Shown in pieces: positions 37,548-46,879 of a stretch of DNA of 62,217 nt. How positions within the stretch are numbered: the first letter of the stretch is position 1; the number at the start of each line of letters is the position of its first letter. The stretch is from Nitrospira sp. Ga0074138 (GTDB lineage Bacteria; Nitrospirota; Nitrospiria; Nitrospirales; Nitrospiraceae), in the NCBI GenBank assembly GCA_001464735.1, contig LNDU01000050.1, positions 1 through 62,217 on the forward strand, in the 5' to 3' direction. The translations under genes were made by a program, and so were the position numbers. The notes below the pieces were generated by a model, which saw only the letters and a program-made list of their open reading frames with translations, ran no database searches and was not told the origin of the DNA.

Positions 37548-38561
37548 TTACAGCTCTCTGCCTACAGCTTTCGCGATATTCCTGAGATCAGCCATCAAGG
37601 CTTTGAACTTCGAGGGCTTGATGGATTCTTCACCATCACACAGCGCACACTCAGGGTTCGAGTGAACTTCGATGAGTAGGCCATCGGCACCGGCCGCGAC
37701 CGCCGCTTTTGACATCGGAGCCACTAGATCCCACTTTCCCGTGGCATGGCTGGGGTCAACGATGACCGGGAGATGCGAGAGCTCTTTTAATGTTGGAATA
37801 GCCGCGAGATCCAGCGTATTGCGATATTGCGTTTCGAACGTACGGATGCCCCGTTCGCACAACATCACGTTCTGGTTACCGCGGGACATGATGTATTCGG
37901 CCGACAGAAGAAACTCCTTGATTGTCGCCGACAGGCCCCGTTTTAAGAGCACCGGCTTGTCATACGCGCCGACCTCCTTGAGGAGCTCGAAGTTCTGCAT
38001 GTTCCGCGCGCCGATCTGAATAATGTCCGCCTTCTCGAGAAAGAGCTCGATATCCCTGGTGTCAAGAATCTCACTGACGACCGGTAACCCCGTTTGCTTC
38101 CTGGCTTCAACCAAATAGTCGAGCCCTTCACGACCCAACCCTTGAAAGGAATATGGTGACGTTCTGGGCTTATAGGCTCCACCACGAAGAATCGAGGCCC
38201 CAGAAGCCTTCACTTCATGTGCAATCCCCACCGTGAGCTCCAGTCGCTCGACCGCGCAGGGTCCCGCCATGATGACAAGCTTCTTGGCACCGATTTTGAC
38301 ACCACCGACATCGATGATCGTCGCTTCCTTCTTAAATTCACGGCTGACCAGTTTCCACGGTGCCAAGATCGGCAGAACACTTTCTACCCCGGGGAGCGCC
38401 GTCAATGGCTGATTGTGCAGGATTCGGTCATCACCGATGACACCGATAATGGTGCGTTCCTGGCCCGTGGAGATTTGCGATTTTAAGCCCAGATCCCGCA
38501 ATCGGTCGATGATGTGGTCAACTTCACTTTCCGAAGCTTCTGGTTTCAACACGATGATCAT
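37548..38561 (-). CDS. aroF: 3-deoxy-7-phosphoheptulonate synthase (DAHP synthase, type I-beta)
   Basis: 337 aa. Condenses PEP and erythrose-4-phosphate, the first step to chorismate. An N-terminal ferredoxin-like/ACT-type regulatory domain (about 1-70) precedes the barrel: [32 protein letters not shown] and VDPSHATGK are diagnostic. Feedback control through the N-terminal domain is known in this class; the specific ligand is not visible. It lies between hisC and tyrA. Confidence 0.95.
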   Translation of the reverse strand: MIIVLKPEASESEVDHIIDRLRDLGLKSQISTGQERTIIGVIGDDRILHNQPLTALPGVESVLPILAPWKLVSREFKKEATIIDVGGVKIGAKKLVIMAGPCAVERLELTVGIAHEVKASGASILRGGAYKPRTSPYSFQGLGREGLDYLVEARKQTGLPVVSEILDTRDIELFLEKADIIQIGARNMQNFELLKEVGAYDKPVLLKRGLSATIKEFLLSAEYIMSRGNQNVMLCERGIRTFETQYRNTLDLAAIPTLKELSHLPVIVDPSHATGKWDLVAPMSKAAVAAGADGLLIEVHSNPECALCDGEESIKPSKFKALMADLRNIAKAVGREL

Positions 38562-38580
38562 AATTCCCTCACTCTATTTC

Positions 38581-39666
38581 TTACCTGCCTCCATCCAAGA
38601 CGTTCTTGAGAGCCTGGAGGAAGGCAACATTTTCGTCCGGTTGACCGATGGTGACGCGAATCATCGCTCCTTCGATATGCCGCACAATAATCCCCTTTCG
38701 CAGCAGTGCGTCGAACACCCGTCGCCCATCCTGTTTCACATCAAAGTAGAGAAAGTTTGCTTCACTCGGGATCGAAGTTATTCCGAGCGCGCGCAGCCCT
38801 TCTTCCATCTGCGCCATCCCAGCCTCGTTGACGGCCCGGCTCTTAGCCACATGCTCGTCATCGCCCAGGGCAGCCAGCGCGGCCTTCTGGGCCAGACTGT
38901 TGGCATTGAATGGAGGCCGAATCCTGTTCAGGAAGTCAATCACCTCGGTTGTGCTGATGCCGTATCCAATTCGTAGCCCCGCCAGTCCATAGATCTTGGA
39001 GAAGGTCCGCAAGACAATCGCGTTCCGCCCCTGCTTCACATACGCCAGCGCATCGGGGAATTGCGGATTGCGGACATACTCGAAATAGGCTTCGTCGAAC
39101 ACCACGATGACATCCTTAGGCACGTTGGCCATGAGGCGATCGACCGCCTCCGCCGAGACCATTGTCCCGGTGGGATTGTTGGGATTGCAGAGAAAGAGCA
39201 ATCGAGTTCGAGGCGTCACGGCCCGTACCATCAACTCAAGGTCATGAGTCCAATTGGCAAGAGGCACGACCATCGGTTTACCGTGGACAGCGGTGACCTC
39301 CATCTTATAGATCACGAACGTGTGATCGGCCATGATGGCTTCATCGCCAGGCGTCAAGAACGTCCTCGCCAACAACCCGAGGATCTCGTCCGACCCATTG
39401 CCCAAAATGACTTGCTCACGTCCCACTTTCCAACGATCAGCAAGGGCCTGCCGAAGCTGATAGGCACCACCGTCCGGATATCGATGCAGCATATCCTGCT
39501 CACCGGTCAACGCGGCCAAGGCCTTTGGTGAAGGGCCGAGCGGATTCTCGTTGGAAGCAAGTTTGATCACGCGGGTGAGCCCAAGCTCACGTTGAAGCTC
39601 ATCGATTGGTTTACCAGGAACGTAAGGGTTCAGAGATCGGATATCGGGATGGACGTGCAGTGCCAT
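38581..39666 (-). CDS. hisC: Histidinol-phosphate aminotransferase family (aromatic aminotransferase role possible)
   Basis: 361-aa PLP enzyme of fold type I. LASNENPLGPSP, NPNNPTGT and the PLP lysine in TFSKIYGLAGLRIGYG are present. The HisC family includes enzymes active on both imidazole-acetol phosphate and aromatic keto acids. The position between pheA and aroF suggests that it transaminates phenylpyruvate or hydroxyphenylpyruvate here (inference). Confidence 0.93.
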   Translation of the reverse strand: MALHVHPDIRSLNPYVPGKPIDELQRELGLTRVIKLASNENPLGPSPKALAALTGEQDMLHRYPDGGAYQLRQALADRWKVGREQVILGNGSDEILGLLARTFLTPGDEAIMADHTFVIYKMEVTAVHGKPMVVPLANWTHDLELMVRAVTPRTRLLFLCNPNNPTGTMVSAEAVDRLMANVPKDVIVVFDEAYFEYVRNPQFPDALAYVKQGRNAIVLRTFSKIYGLAGLRIGYGISTTEVIDFLNRIRPPFNANSLAQKAALAALGDDEHVAKSRAVNEAGMAQMEEGLRALGITSIPSEANFLYFDVKQDGRRVFDALLRKGIIVRHIEGAMIRVTIGQPDENVAFLQALKNVLDGGR

Positions 39667-39668
39667 GG

Positions 39669-40745
39669 TCAGTCGTGAACCGGGTAGGAGCCTAAAATCT
39701 TCATGAAGAGGCAGCGAGCCTTCACCTCTTCAATCGCCCTATTCACGCGCTCCTCATTCCTATGCCCCTCAACATCCACAAAGAAAATATACTCCCACGC
39801 TTTGCGCTGGGAGGGACGGGATTCTATCTTGGTCATATTGAGTCCGTGGGAAGCGAACGGGCGGAGCAGATCATAGAGCGCGCCAACTTTATCCTTCACC
39901 GATAACATCAACGATGTCTTATCTTTCCCTGTTCGCTCTGAAGGCTTCTGCGACAGGACCAGAAAGCGGGTGAAATTATTGAGGTTATCCTCAATACGGG
40001 CCTTAATCACCTTCAGCCCATAGAGATGGCCGGCCAATTCCGATGCAATAGCTGCCGAGGCAGGCTCATCGATACACAGCTCGGCAGCCCGCGCCGTGCT
40101 TGCCACTTCAACCGCTGGCACATGCGGAAGATTGGTTTCGAGCCAGTTTCGGCATTGAGCAAGGGCATGGGGATGAGAATTGATTTTTTTCACATCCTCG
40201 ATAAGACCAGATTTCGATAGGAGATGGTGTGAGACCTCTTGAAGAATCTCTCCATAGATCAGCAAGTTGGAATCGATAAACATGTCGAGGGTGTGATTCA
40301 CGACACCCTCCGTGGTATTTTCGATCGGCACCACCCCGAAATTGGCCCGGCCTCGCTCAACCTCGCTGAAGACCTCTTTAATACTGTAGACAGGCACATA
40401 CTGGACGGACGACCCAAATTTCTGCATGCAGGCCATGTGCGTAAAGGTGGCTCGCGGCCCCAAATACGCGACCTTCTGGGGAGACTCAAGCGACAGGGAA
40501 GCCGACATGATTTCTCGATAGACTGATCGGATGGCCTCGCTGGGAAAAGGGCCGCTGTTGAGTTTCGTAAGTCGTTCGATGATCTCAGCCTCCCGCCCAG
40601 CAGTATGGAGGTTGGCATCAGCATTTTTTTCTTTTTTGATTCTTCCGATTTCGATGACGCTTTTCGAGCGCTCATTGAGCAGTCGAATGATTTCGTCATC
40701 GATCCTATCGATTTCCTTACGATATTCAGACATATCTTTGGGCAT
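39669..40745 (-). CDS. pheA: Bifunctional chorismate mutase/prephenate dehydratase
   Basis: 358 aa. The AroQ-type chorismate mutase helices span residues ~1-85 (EIDRIDDEIIRLLNERS, REIMSASLSLE), then prephenate dehydratase (VAYLGPRATFTH; NNFTRFLVL with the catalytic TRF) and a C-terminal ACT domain with the ESRP motif for phenylalanine feedback. ATG 40745 is chosen; GTG 40766 and ATG 40733 are possible and no strong ribosome-binding site decides. It is the first gene of the long aromatic/translation unit. Confidence 0.94.
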   Translation of the reverse strand: MPKDMSEYRKEIDRIDDEIIRLLNERSKSVIEIGRIKKEKNADANLHTAGREAEIIERLTKLNSGPFPSEAIRSVYREIMSASLSLESPQKVAYLGPRATFTHMACMQKFGSSVQYVPVYSIKEVFSEVERGRANFGVVPIENTTEGVVNHTLDMFIDSNLLIYGEILQEVSHHLLSKSGLIEDVKKINSHPHALAQCRNWLETNLPHVPAVEVASTARAAELCIDEPASAAIASELAGHLYGLKVIKARIEDNLNNFTRFLVLSQKPSERTGKDKTSLMLSVKDKVGALYDLLRPFASHGLNMTKIESRPSQRKAWEYIFFVDVEGHRNEERVNRAIEEVKARCLFMKILGSYPVHD

Positions 40746-40904
40746 GCTGAGTCTCGCCTCGGACACTTAATTGCAGGAGGGCGTTCTCATTCCCGTCGGG
40801 AAAGAAGATCATAGGACAAGTGGAGAATTCTACAGGAACGATCGAATCTATTGCAAGGATAGCGCTTGGGTATCAGGAAGCTGACGTATCGGAACGCTCT
40901 GGGC

Positions 40905-41909
40905 TTACATCAGCAATTGAGAAGGACGCTTAAAGTGATCGTAGGCCAAACGAGTTACTTGTCGGCCACGACCGGTACGATCCAGGAAGCCAGCTTGGAT
41001 CAGGTAGGGCTCATACACATCCTCGATCGTGCCCTTGTCTTCCTGGACAGCGGCTGCCAGGGACTCCACTCCGACCGGTCCCCCATTGAACTTCTCGATG
41101 ATCGTGAGAAGGATCTTACGGTCCATATCGTCGAAACCCGCCTCATCGATCCCGACCCAGGCTAATCCCTCCTTGGCCACCTGTTCGGTAATATGTCCGT
41201 CCGCCTTAATTTGGGCATAGTCTCTGATGCGCTTAATCAGCCGATTGACAATCCGTGGTGTTCCACGGGCACGACGTGATATTTCCGCAGCACCTGCCCG
41301 ATCAATCCCAACCCCTAAGACTCCAGCCGAGCGCGTCACAATCAACTCCAGCTCAGACGGCCCATAGAACTCCAGCCGATAGACTAAGCCAAAGCGATCC
41401 CGCAGTGGGGAGGTAAGGGAACCGGCCCTGGTCGTCGCGCCCACGAGCGTAAAGGGCGGCAGATCCAGCTTGACGGTCCTCGTGGCAGGCCCCTGTCCGA
41501 TGACCAGGTCAAGTTGAAAGTCCTCCATCGCCGGATAGAGCGCCTCTTCAACAGAGGCGGGCAAGCGATGAATCTCATCGATAAAGAGCACATCATATTC
41601 CTGAAGATTGGTCAGAATCGCCGCCAAGTCGCCGGCATGGGCTAGGACCAGCCCTGACGTCGACCGCAAGGCCGCGCCCATTTCTTTCGCGATAATGTGC
41701 GCGATGGTCGTCTTCCCGAGACCGGGCGGTCCGTAGAAGATGGCATGGTCGAGCGCCTCGCCCCGCTGCTTGGCCGCTTCGATACAGACTCGCAACGACG
41801 CCTTCATTTTCTCTTGGCCGACGTACTCATCCAGCGTCTGAGGTCGAAGAACATTCTCCTGACCCCGCTCTTCATCCGTGGCGCGATTGGTCACGACCCG
41901 CTCGGTCAC
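40905..41909 (-). CDS. ruvB: Holliday junction branch migration helicase RuvB
   Basis: 334 aa. AAA+ motor of the RuvABC resolvasome. [16 protein letters not shown], Walker [10 protein letters not shown], Walker B FIDEIHRL, the sensor and arginine-finger regions ([18 protein letters not shown]) and the C-terminal winged helix ([16 protein letters not shown]) are all intact. GTG start. It is separated from ruvA by a secreted Cys-rich gene, while ruvC is absent from the window. Confidence 0.97.
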   Translation of the reverse strand: MTERVVTNRATDEERGQENVLRPQTLDEYVGQEKMKASLRVCIEAAKQRGEALDHAIFYGPPGLGKTTIAHIIAKEMGAALRSTSGLVLAHAGDLAAILTNLQEYDVLFIDEIHRLPASVEEALYPAMEDFQLDLVIGQGPATRTVKLDLPPFTLVGATTRAGSLTSPLRDRFGLVYRLEFYGPSELELIVTRSAGVLGVGIDRAGAAEISRRARGTPRIVNRLIKRIRDYAQIKADGHITEQVAKEGLAWVGIDEAGFDDMDRKILLTIIEKFNGGPVGVESLAAAVQEDKGTIEDVYEPYLIQAGFLDRTGRGRQVTRLAYDHFKRPSQLLM

Positions 41910-41925
41910 GATACGACACCCATGC

Positions 41926-42414
41926 CTATTTGCCCTCCGGCATCTGTTGATACTTTGGCGGGGGCGGAAGCGTCCCTTGACCAGGCTGGGCCGCGCTGCC
42001 GCAATCAGGAGGACACCTCTTAAATCCCTGGGTCGAGTCGGGAAAATTCTGCTCCATTTTCCTCAACTGGCATTGCGACAGCCGGCCACCATCCTTGGTC
42101 CCGCAACGAGCGGGCACTGAGGAACCACCAATTTCGGCATACCCATCAGGGCAGGAACCGCAGACACCCAGCATGTTGGCTCCCAACGGCACACATTGCA
42201 CGAGCGTCGGATCGCCGTCTTTGCAGATTTCCGGAGCTTGGGTGACACCGGTCATCGCATACCCATCAGGACAGGTTCCACAGGTCATTCTGATGCTCTT
42301 GGGCTCTTGGACCTCTTCTGCAAGCCCTGGGGATGGCACCATGACCACGAGTGCAATCCCCATTAAGCCGTTGCACAGGAACAGTTTGGCACCATTCTTT
42401 GCGTTGAATGACAT
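41926..42414 (-). CDS. Secreted cysteine-rich protein between ruvA and ruvB
   Basis: 162 aa. A signal peptide ([20 protein letters not shown] then LAEE) is followed by two copies of a CGxCPDGYA motif ([12 protein letters not shown] and [12 protein letters not shown]) about 47 residues apart, and a proline-rich tail. The even cysteine count suggests disulfides in the periplasm. It starts 4 nt after ruvA and ends 16 nt before ruvB, so it is translated from the same mRNA. ATG 42414 has AAGGGGG upstream. Function unknown. Confidence 0.75.
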   Translation of the reverse strand: MSFNAKNGAKLFLCNGLMGIALVVMVPSPGLAEEVQEPKSIRMTCGTCPDGYAMTGVTQAPEICKDGDPTLVQCVPLGANMLGVCGSCPDGYAEIGGSSVPARCGTKDGGRLSQCQLRKMEQNFPDSTQGFKRCPPDCGSAAQPGQGTLPPPPKYQQMPEGK

Positions 42415-42418
42415 CCGC

Positions 42419-43027
42419 TTACCCCCTTCCAAGCTCCTTGAGCCCTTCACGAATGAGCTCCTTCAGTGCCAGAGAACCTGTCGCTGTCTTAGTGACTCGC
42501 TTTAAGGCTTCCTTGGCATCCTGAGGACGATAACCCAAGTTTATCAGAGCGGAGAGGGCGTCCTCATACGGGCCATCCACGGCGGAGGTGTCAGCGGTCG
42601 CAAGCCGAGACGAACCGCCCTGGATTTTGCCGACCTTATCCTTCAGTTCAAGCACAATGCGGCCCGCCGATTTCTTGCCGATGCCTGGAACGGTCGCCAG
42701 CTTCTCGACATCCTCGGTTTGGATCGCATGGACCAGATCGGTGATCGGCAAACTCGAGAGCACGCTAAGCGCCAGCTTCGGTCCGATCCCCGACACGCTG
42801 GTCAGCAGCAAAAACGACTCCTTCTCGCTTTGCGACAGAAAGCCGAAGAGCTGGATCGCATCTTCCCGGAGATGCGTGTGAATATTCAGCGCGGTAACTT
42901 CGTCAAGATTCGGTAGGGCGTAATATGTGCTGAGTGGAATATGAACTTCGTACCCAACCCCTTGCACATCGAGCGTGAGGTGTGTGGGCGCTTTGAATGC
43001 CAACCGCCCCGTGAGAAAGGCGATCAT
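42419..43027 (-). CDS. ruvA: Holliday junction DNA helicase RuvA
   Basis: 202 aa. Domain I OB-fold (MIAFLTGRLA...VGYEVHIPLSTY), the two HhH motifs of domain II (LLTSVSGIGPKLALSVLS; LATVPGIGKKSAGRIVLE) and the flexible linker to domain III (ALINLGYRPQDAKEAL). It tetramerises on four-way junctions and loads RuvB. It is downstream of yebC by 48 nt. Confidence 0.96.
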   Translation of the reverse strand: MIAFLTGRLAFKAPTHLTLDVQGVGYEVHIPLSTYYALPNLDEVTALNIHTHLREDAIQLFGFLSQSEKESFLLLTSVSGIGPKLALSVLSSLPITDLVHAIQTEDVEKLATVPGIGKKSAGRIVLELKDKVGKIQGGSSRLATADTSAVDGPYEDALSALINLGYRPQDAKEALKRVTKTATGSLALKELIREGLKELGRG

Positions 43028-43075
43028 GTCGTCTGGTTATCCGAGTGACATGACGGTGTTGGTTGGCCGGCCTCG

Positions 43076-43834
43076 CTATCCCGCAGCAGTCGCGGCCACT
43101 TTCTCCATGATTTCGTCCGGGATATCGAAATTCGCGTGAACTTTCTGCACATCATCGTGCTCATCCAAAATTTCCATCAGCTTGAGCATCTGCTCGGCTG
43201 ATTTTTCGTCCAGACGGATCGTGTTCTGCGGAATGAAGGTGATTTCGGCCAGGGCTGTGTCGATCTTGGCATCGACCAACGCTTTCTTCACCGTTTCAAA
43301 ATCGTGGGGGGTGGTGAGCACCTCATAACTCTTCTCGCCGACTTTCACATCTTCCGCCCCGGCGTCGAGGGCCAACGAAAGAAGTGCATCTTCGTCGACC
43401 TTTCCCTTCTCAATTGCAACAAGCCCCTTCTTATGAAACTGCCAGGCAACGGCGCCCGCCTCCGACATATTGCCGTGATTTTTCGTGAGGAGGCTGCGTA
43501 TCTCCGCGACGGTCCGGTTCCGGTTGTCGCTCGTAATCTCGAGAAGTACGGCGGTTCCTCCGGGGCCATATCCTTCTAACTGAAATTCCTCGTACATCAC
43601 ACCAGGCAATTCCCCCGTCCCTCGCTGAACGGCCTTCTTCATCGTATCGCCAGGCATGTTGGCTTCCTTGGCCTTGGCGATCGCCAGACGCAGTCGTGGA
43701 TTTGCGTCAGGGTCACCGCCGGACCGAGCCGCAATGGTAAGTTCCCGGATGATTCGCGTGAAGATCTTCCCGCGCTTCGCATCCTGGGCCCCTTTGTGCC
43801 GTTTGATCGTGGACCAGTGACTATGTCCACCCAT
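43076..43834 (-). CDS. YebC/PmpR family regulator (TACO1-like)
   Basis: 252 aa. The N-terminal signature GGHSHWSTIKRHKGAQDAKRGK (read in two parts) and the three-domain YebC fold (LRLAIAKAKEANMPGDTMKKAV; YEEFQLEGYGPGG; FIPQNTIRLDEKSAEQMLKL) are clear. Members bind DNA in some bacteria, and others relieve ribosome stalling on proline runs. It is the first gene of yebC-ruvA-hyp-ruvB. GAGGAGG before the ATG is strong. Confidence 0.94.
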   Translation of the reverse strand: MGGHSHWSTIKRHKGAQDAKRGKIFTRIIRELTIAARSGGDPDANPRLRLAIAKAKEANMPGDTMKKAVQRGTGELPGVMYEEFQLEGYGPGGTAVLLEITSDNRNRTVAEIRSLLTKNHGNMSEAGAVAWQFHKKGLVAIEKGKVDEDALLSLALDAGAEDVKVGEKSYEVLTTPHDFETVKKALVDAKIDTALAEITFIPQNTIRLDEKSAEQMLKLMEILDEHDDVQKVHANFDIPDEIMEKVAATAAG

Positions 43835-43972
43835 GTGATCCTCCTCTACGCCGGCCCGAACTTTGTGAGCAGGTTAGAGATGCGTACGAAGACACTACCA
43901 CCTCGTGAGAGGCTAGACGTAACACAGGCCTCAGAAAGGTGTCAATTATGACGCAACCACCGAGTGAAGGGG

Positions 43973-44722
43973 CTATTCGAAATACAGAAGCAGCTGAATA
44001 CCTATGAGGATCACGAATACCGCCCAGGCCAGGTCCCATTTTTTCACTGGAAGACTCGACGCCCCAGATCCCCACGACACCATCGCGCTGGACAAGGCAG
44101 CGCCAACGCCAAGACTTCCGAGGAGCGCATGGTGAAGTTCAATGGTCTGTTTCGCTGGATGATTCCCATGCGAGTGCCAGAACAGCAACAGTCCGCCGAT
44201 CAGGCCGCCAATCACTAATGGAGCCGCCCAAGCAGGGTGGCGCGCCCAGCCGATTCGGCGAAGCGTCTCGCTGGCCGCAGCGGTGGCAGCGAAAATTCCG
44301 TAAAATTTATGCTGGATGATTTCCGGGTCTTGTCCAGAAAAGGTCCGCTCCAAGGTCAAGGAGCCGATCGGCCAGGCCTCGTGGTCACTCCAGACCAACA
44401 GGTACGCCCCGATGACACTGAGAGCACTCGGCAAAACGAGTCGAATCCAAGAGGGCAGCGGGTACCGTAACGCATGCCCTAACTCAGCAAGCCCAAACAG
44501 GAACACGAAGAGACCGGCAAACCGATGGTTGAATTCCGAGTAGGCCACCCCTTGAGCAGACCCTTCCCAACCTCCTCCGTCATGCTCGCCGTGGGAACCT
44601 TGCGTTATACCCGTGGCGAGGGAAGCTTGATGATGTTCTGAAAATACCTGTGCGGTCAGGTTGGAGAACCAGAGAAACAGCACCAGCAGCAGAACAGATA
44701 GCAGGGAAACACACCACTTCAT
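43973..44722 (-). CDS. Multi-pass membrane protein of unknown function
   Basis: 249 aa with about seven predicted membrane helices (LLSVLLLVLFLWFSNLTAQV; FNHRFAGLFVFLFGLAELGHA; LVLPSALSVIGAYLLVWS; PLVIGGLIGGLLLFWHSHG and others). Several histidines lie at helix ends (NHRF, HALR, HSHGNH, LHH), as in membrane proteins that bind haem or copper, but no family is assigned. ATG 44722 is preferred because the longer frame (44791) would begin inside a terminator hairpin. Confidence 0.75.
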   Translation of the reverse strand: MKWCVSLLSVLLLVLFLWFSNLTAQVFSEHHQASLATGITQGSHGEHDGGGWEGSAQGVAYSEFNHRFAGLFVFLFGLAELGHALRYPLPSWIRLVLPSALSVIGAYLLVWSDHEAWPIGSLTLERTFSGQDPEIIQHKFYGIFAATAAASETLRRIGWARHPAWAAPLVIGGLIGGLLLFWHSHGNHPAKQTIELHHALLGSLGVGAALSSAMVSWGSGASSLPVKKWDLAWAVFVILIGIQLLLYFE

Positions 44723-44757
44723 CGTAACAGCCGTAAAATGAATGCGCGTCGATAACG

Positions 44758-44788
44758 GAAAGGCCCATCCAGTCAACTGGATGGGCCT
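44758..44788 (-). terminator. Intrinsic terminator after PCP_red gene
   Basis: AGGCCCATCCAGT and ACTGGATGGGCCT form a perfect 13-bp stem with a 2-nt centre, 27 nt after the stop of the minus-strand gene at 44816, followed on that strand by TTTCC. It separates the Mrp/PCP_red unit from the membrane protein gene. Confidence 0.7.
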
Positions 44789-44815
44789 CACGACACCAGA
44801 CTCATGTGGCTCCCG

Positions 44816-45559
44816 CTACATAAACTTCATGAACTTCTCTTTGGTCTCGTCCATCACTTGCGCGGTAATGGACGATAACCCACGTTCCTTGGCCAGACGC
44901 TCCACTTCTTTGCGAGCCATGGGGCGGATGAAGTCTGGAATATTTTCCAGCCGCTGTTCCGCCTCGCGTGACCACGTCATCCCGTCAGGCGAATCATTTT
45001 TTGAATCGTCCATCACTTGCAGCGTGATAGTCTTGAATCCCTGTTTGCGCGCGTAGGTCTCAACACTGCCCTGAACTATCGGCTTCACGAAGGCCGGAAG
45101 CCGGTCGAGTTTTTCTTTGGCATCGGCAGTCCAGGTGAACTCAGATGCACCGTTCGCAGGCTTGCCGGAGTTCGTCAGGCCCATTTCCGCCACCATGGCG
45201 GAGAAGGGACAACCACTCGCTTTCTCCGGAGCCTTGGCAGGCGACGCAGCAGCGACAGAAACAGCGGGCTGACCTCCTTGAATTTTCTCATTCAAATAGG
45301 CCGCCATCTGACCAGGGGCTGGGGTGGCTTCGGTCTTCAACGTACCCTTCGTCATCTCGAATGGTTCAGCCTCAACGGTGCGCCCCCCCAGCTTTACTCC
45401 GAGGGAACTGACCATCTGGGTTTCACCAGGATTCGTCACCATGGAGAACTTGGCATTGCAAGACGGACAGCCGAAAAACACGCCCAGCGTGCCCTCCCCG
45501 GGTTTTTCCACCTTTTCGAAGTTCATGTATGTTTCACAGTTGAGGCATACGAATTTCAT
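44816..45559 (-). CDS. Zinc-ribbon protein with two PCP-reductase-type domains
   Basis: 247 aa. The N-terminus has CLNC and CPSC pairs (residues ~5-35, zinc ribbon), a linker, then a CPF motif (ASGCPFSAMVAEMG), and two PCP_red-type repeats (FTWTADAKEKLDRLPAF; MTWSREAEQRLENIPDF, each ending in ARKQG/AKERG-type helices and ITxQVMD). The repeats match those of the four-repeat protein at 29866. It lies 24 nt after the Mrp ATPase gene, which suggests a link to metal or Fe-S handling (inference). Confidence 0.75.
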   Translation of the reverse strand: MKFVCLNCETYMNFEKVEKPGEGTLGVFFGCPSCNAKFSMVTNPGETQMVSSLGVKLGGRTVEAEPFEMTKGTLKTEATPAPGQMAAYLNEKIQGGQPAVSVAAASPAKAPEKASGCPFSAMVAEMGLTNSGKPANGASEFTWTADAKEKLDRLPAFVKPIVQGSVETYARKQGFKTITLQVMDDSKNDSPDGMTWSREAEQRLENIPDFIRPMARKEVERLAKERGLSSITAQVMDETKEKFMKFM

Positions 45560-45583
45560 GGGTCTCCTCTTCAGTGCATTGTG

Positions 45584-46504
45584 TTACAGTTGTTCGGCCA
45601 ACACCTTCTTGTAATCGATGAGCGTCCTGATGCGCCCAGCTATTTCCTGGTACCGTTGAATGGTCGGATAGGTTTCGTCGAGCAACGGCTCCCCCTTGTC
45701 GAAGGTACGGGCGAGGGTCCGGTCGAAGGGAATGCGTCCGAGCAGCGGCAAATCCAGCATCTCACACATCGCCTCGGTATTGCCTTCGAACAACTCGTTC
45801 ACCTCCCCACAAGAAGGGCAGCGATACTCACTCATATTTTCGGCAATGCCCATGACCTTGATACCTATGTCGCGAGCATAGGTCACCGACTTCTGCACCA
45901 CATCCGATGCCACTTCTGATGGTGTCGTCACGACAATCGCTCCTGCCAGGTCAGGAATAAACCCGGCAATGACGGGCGGTTTGTCCGCTGCGGCCCCCGG
46001 AGGGAGATCGACCAGTAGATAATCGAGCTCACCCCAGACGACATCGGCCAGAAACTCTCGAATGACATTCATTTCCATCAACCCTAACCAGACCGGGCTG
46101 ACATCCATCGGCCCTTTCCAACGAACCGGCGATGAATCATCCAAGAAGAAGTCCATCGATGCGACTTTCACCCCGAGCGGCCCGACCGGGGGAATTGCCC
46201 CCTCAGGCCTCATAGTCAACGACTGGCCGTGCAATCCCAACATGCGAGGCACACAGGGTCCGTTCAGATCCACGTCTAAGAGTCCGACCTTCGCTCCTTG
46301 GCGCGCAAAGGCCAACGCCAAGTTGACCGTGGTCATGCTCTTGCCCACGCCGCCTTTTCCGCTCATGACCACCAGCTTGTGCTTAATGCCGGCCATGCGT
46401 GCGCGGACCTGCTCGCTATGCTCGGTCATCTGTTGAATGACCTTTGCATCGTCCGAATATTTCAATTTCCTAAGGATAGCTTTCAGATCCTTCTCAGGCA
46501 CCAT
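45584..46504 (-). CDS. Mrp/NBP35 family Fe-S cluster carrier ATPase
   Basis: 306 aa. Deviant Walker A GKGGVGKSMTTVNLALA, switch I/II DVDLNGPCVPRML and LLVDLPPGAAADKPP, and the C-terminal CPSC motif in EYRCPSCGEVNELF, which binds a bridging Fe-S cluster in the family. These proteins load clusters onto apo-targets. It precedes the PCP_red zinc-ribbon gene. The N-terminal MIP18-like domain of longer Mrp proteins is absent. Confidence 0.92.
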   Translation of the reverse strand: MVPEKDLKAILRKLKYSDDAKVIQQMTEHSEQVRARMAGIKHKLVVMSGKGGVGKSMTTVNLALAFARQGAKVGLLDVDLNGPCVPRMLGLHGQSLTMRPEGAIPPVGPLGVKVASMDFFLDDSSPVRWKGPMDVSPVWLGLMEMNVIREFLADVVWGELDYLLVDLPPGAAADKPPVIAGFIPDLAGAIVVTTPSEVASDVVQKSVTYARDIGIKVMGIAENMSEYRCPSCGEVNELFEGNTEAMCEMLDLPLLGRIPFDRTLARTFDKGEPLLDETYPTIQRYQEIAGRIRTLIDYKKVLAEQL

Positions 46505-46879
46505 AATCCCGACTATTTAAGATTGTCTAAAATTGCAAGAAGAGTACGCTATCATACGGATTTTCAAGGAGTCAAACCGCCTTAAGACGAAGGGGAAAGC
46601 CCTGCAGCCATTGATCATATCCAATCATTAATACACCTGTACTCGGATCCCTTCCCGTCGTGGAGGCGCTGCGATGGTGCTCGCTTCCCCGACACCACCC
46701 CTTTGATGTAACACGCTACATGATTTCTCAGAATGAATGAAGTATGTTTTACCCGCAAATGAGCGACGATATACTTCCTGTTCCCCGCGCATTCCTGATG
46801 GACTACGTGAGGGCGCTCAGAGAGGCACTTTGACATTCCTGATGACTACCGAGGTCAATCTGAGTTGTTCCGCAGCCCG
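46505..46879. other. 375-bp intergenic region without a supportable gene
   Basis: It lies between the Mrp gene start and the 3' end of the HHH gene, both on the minus strand, so it should hold the Mrp promoter. An open frame at 46615-46836 (minus) has no motif and no good ribosome-binding site. No strong hairpin was seen. Confidence 0.5.

Noticed and set aside
44722..44791. Upstream start for the multi-pass membrane protein
   Set aside because: Would place the start codon inside the perfect terminator hairpin of the preceding gene.
46615..46836. 73-aa minus-strand frame upstream of the Mrp gene
   Set aside because: No motif, no ribosome-binding site, likely chance ORF in intergenic DNA.
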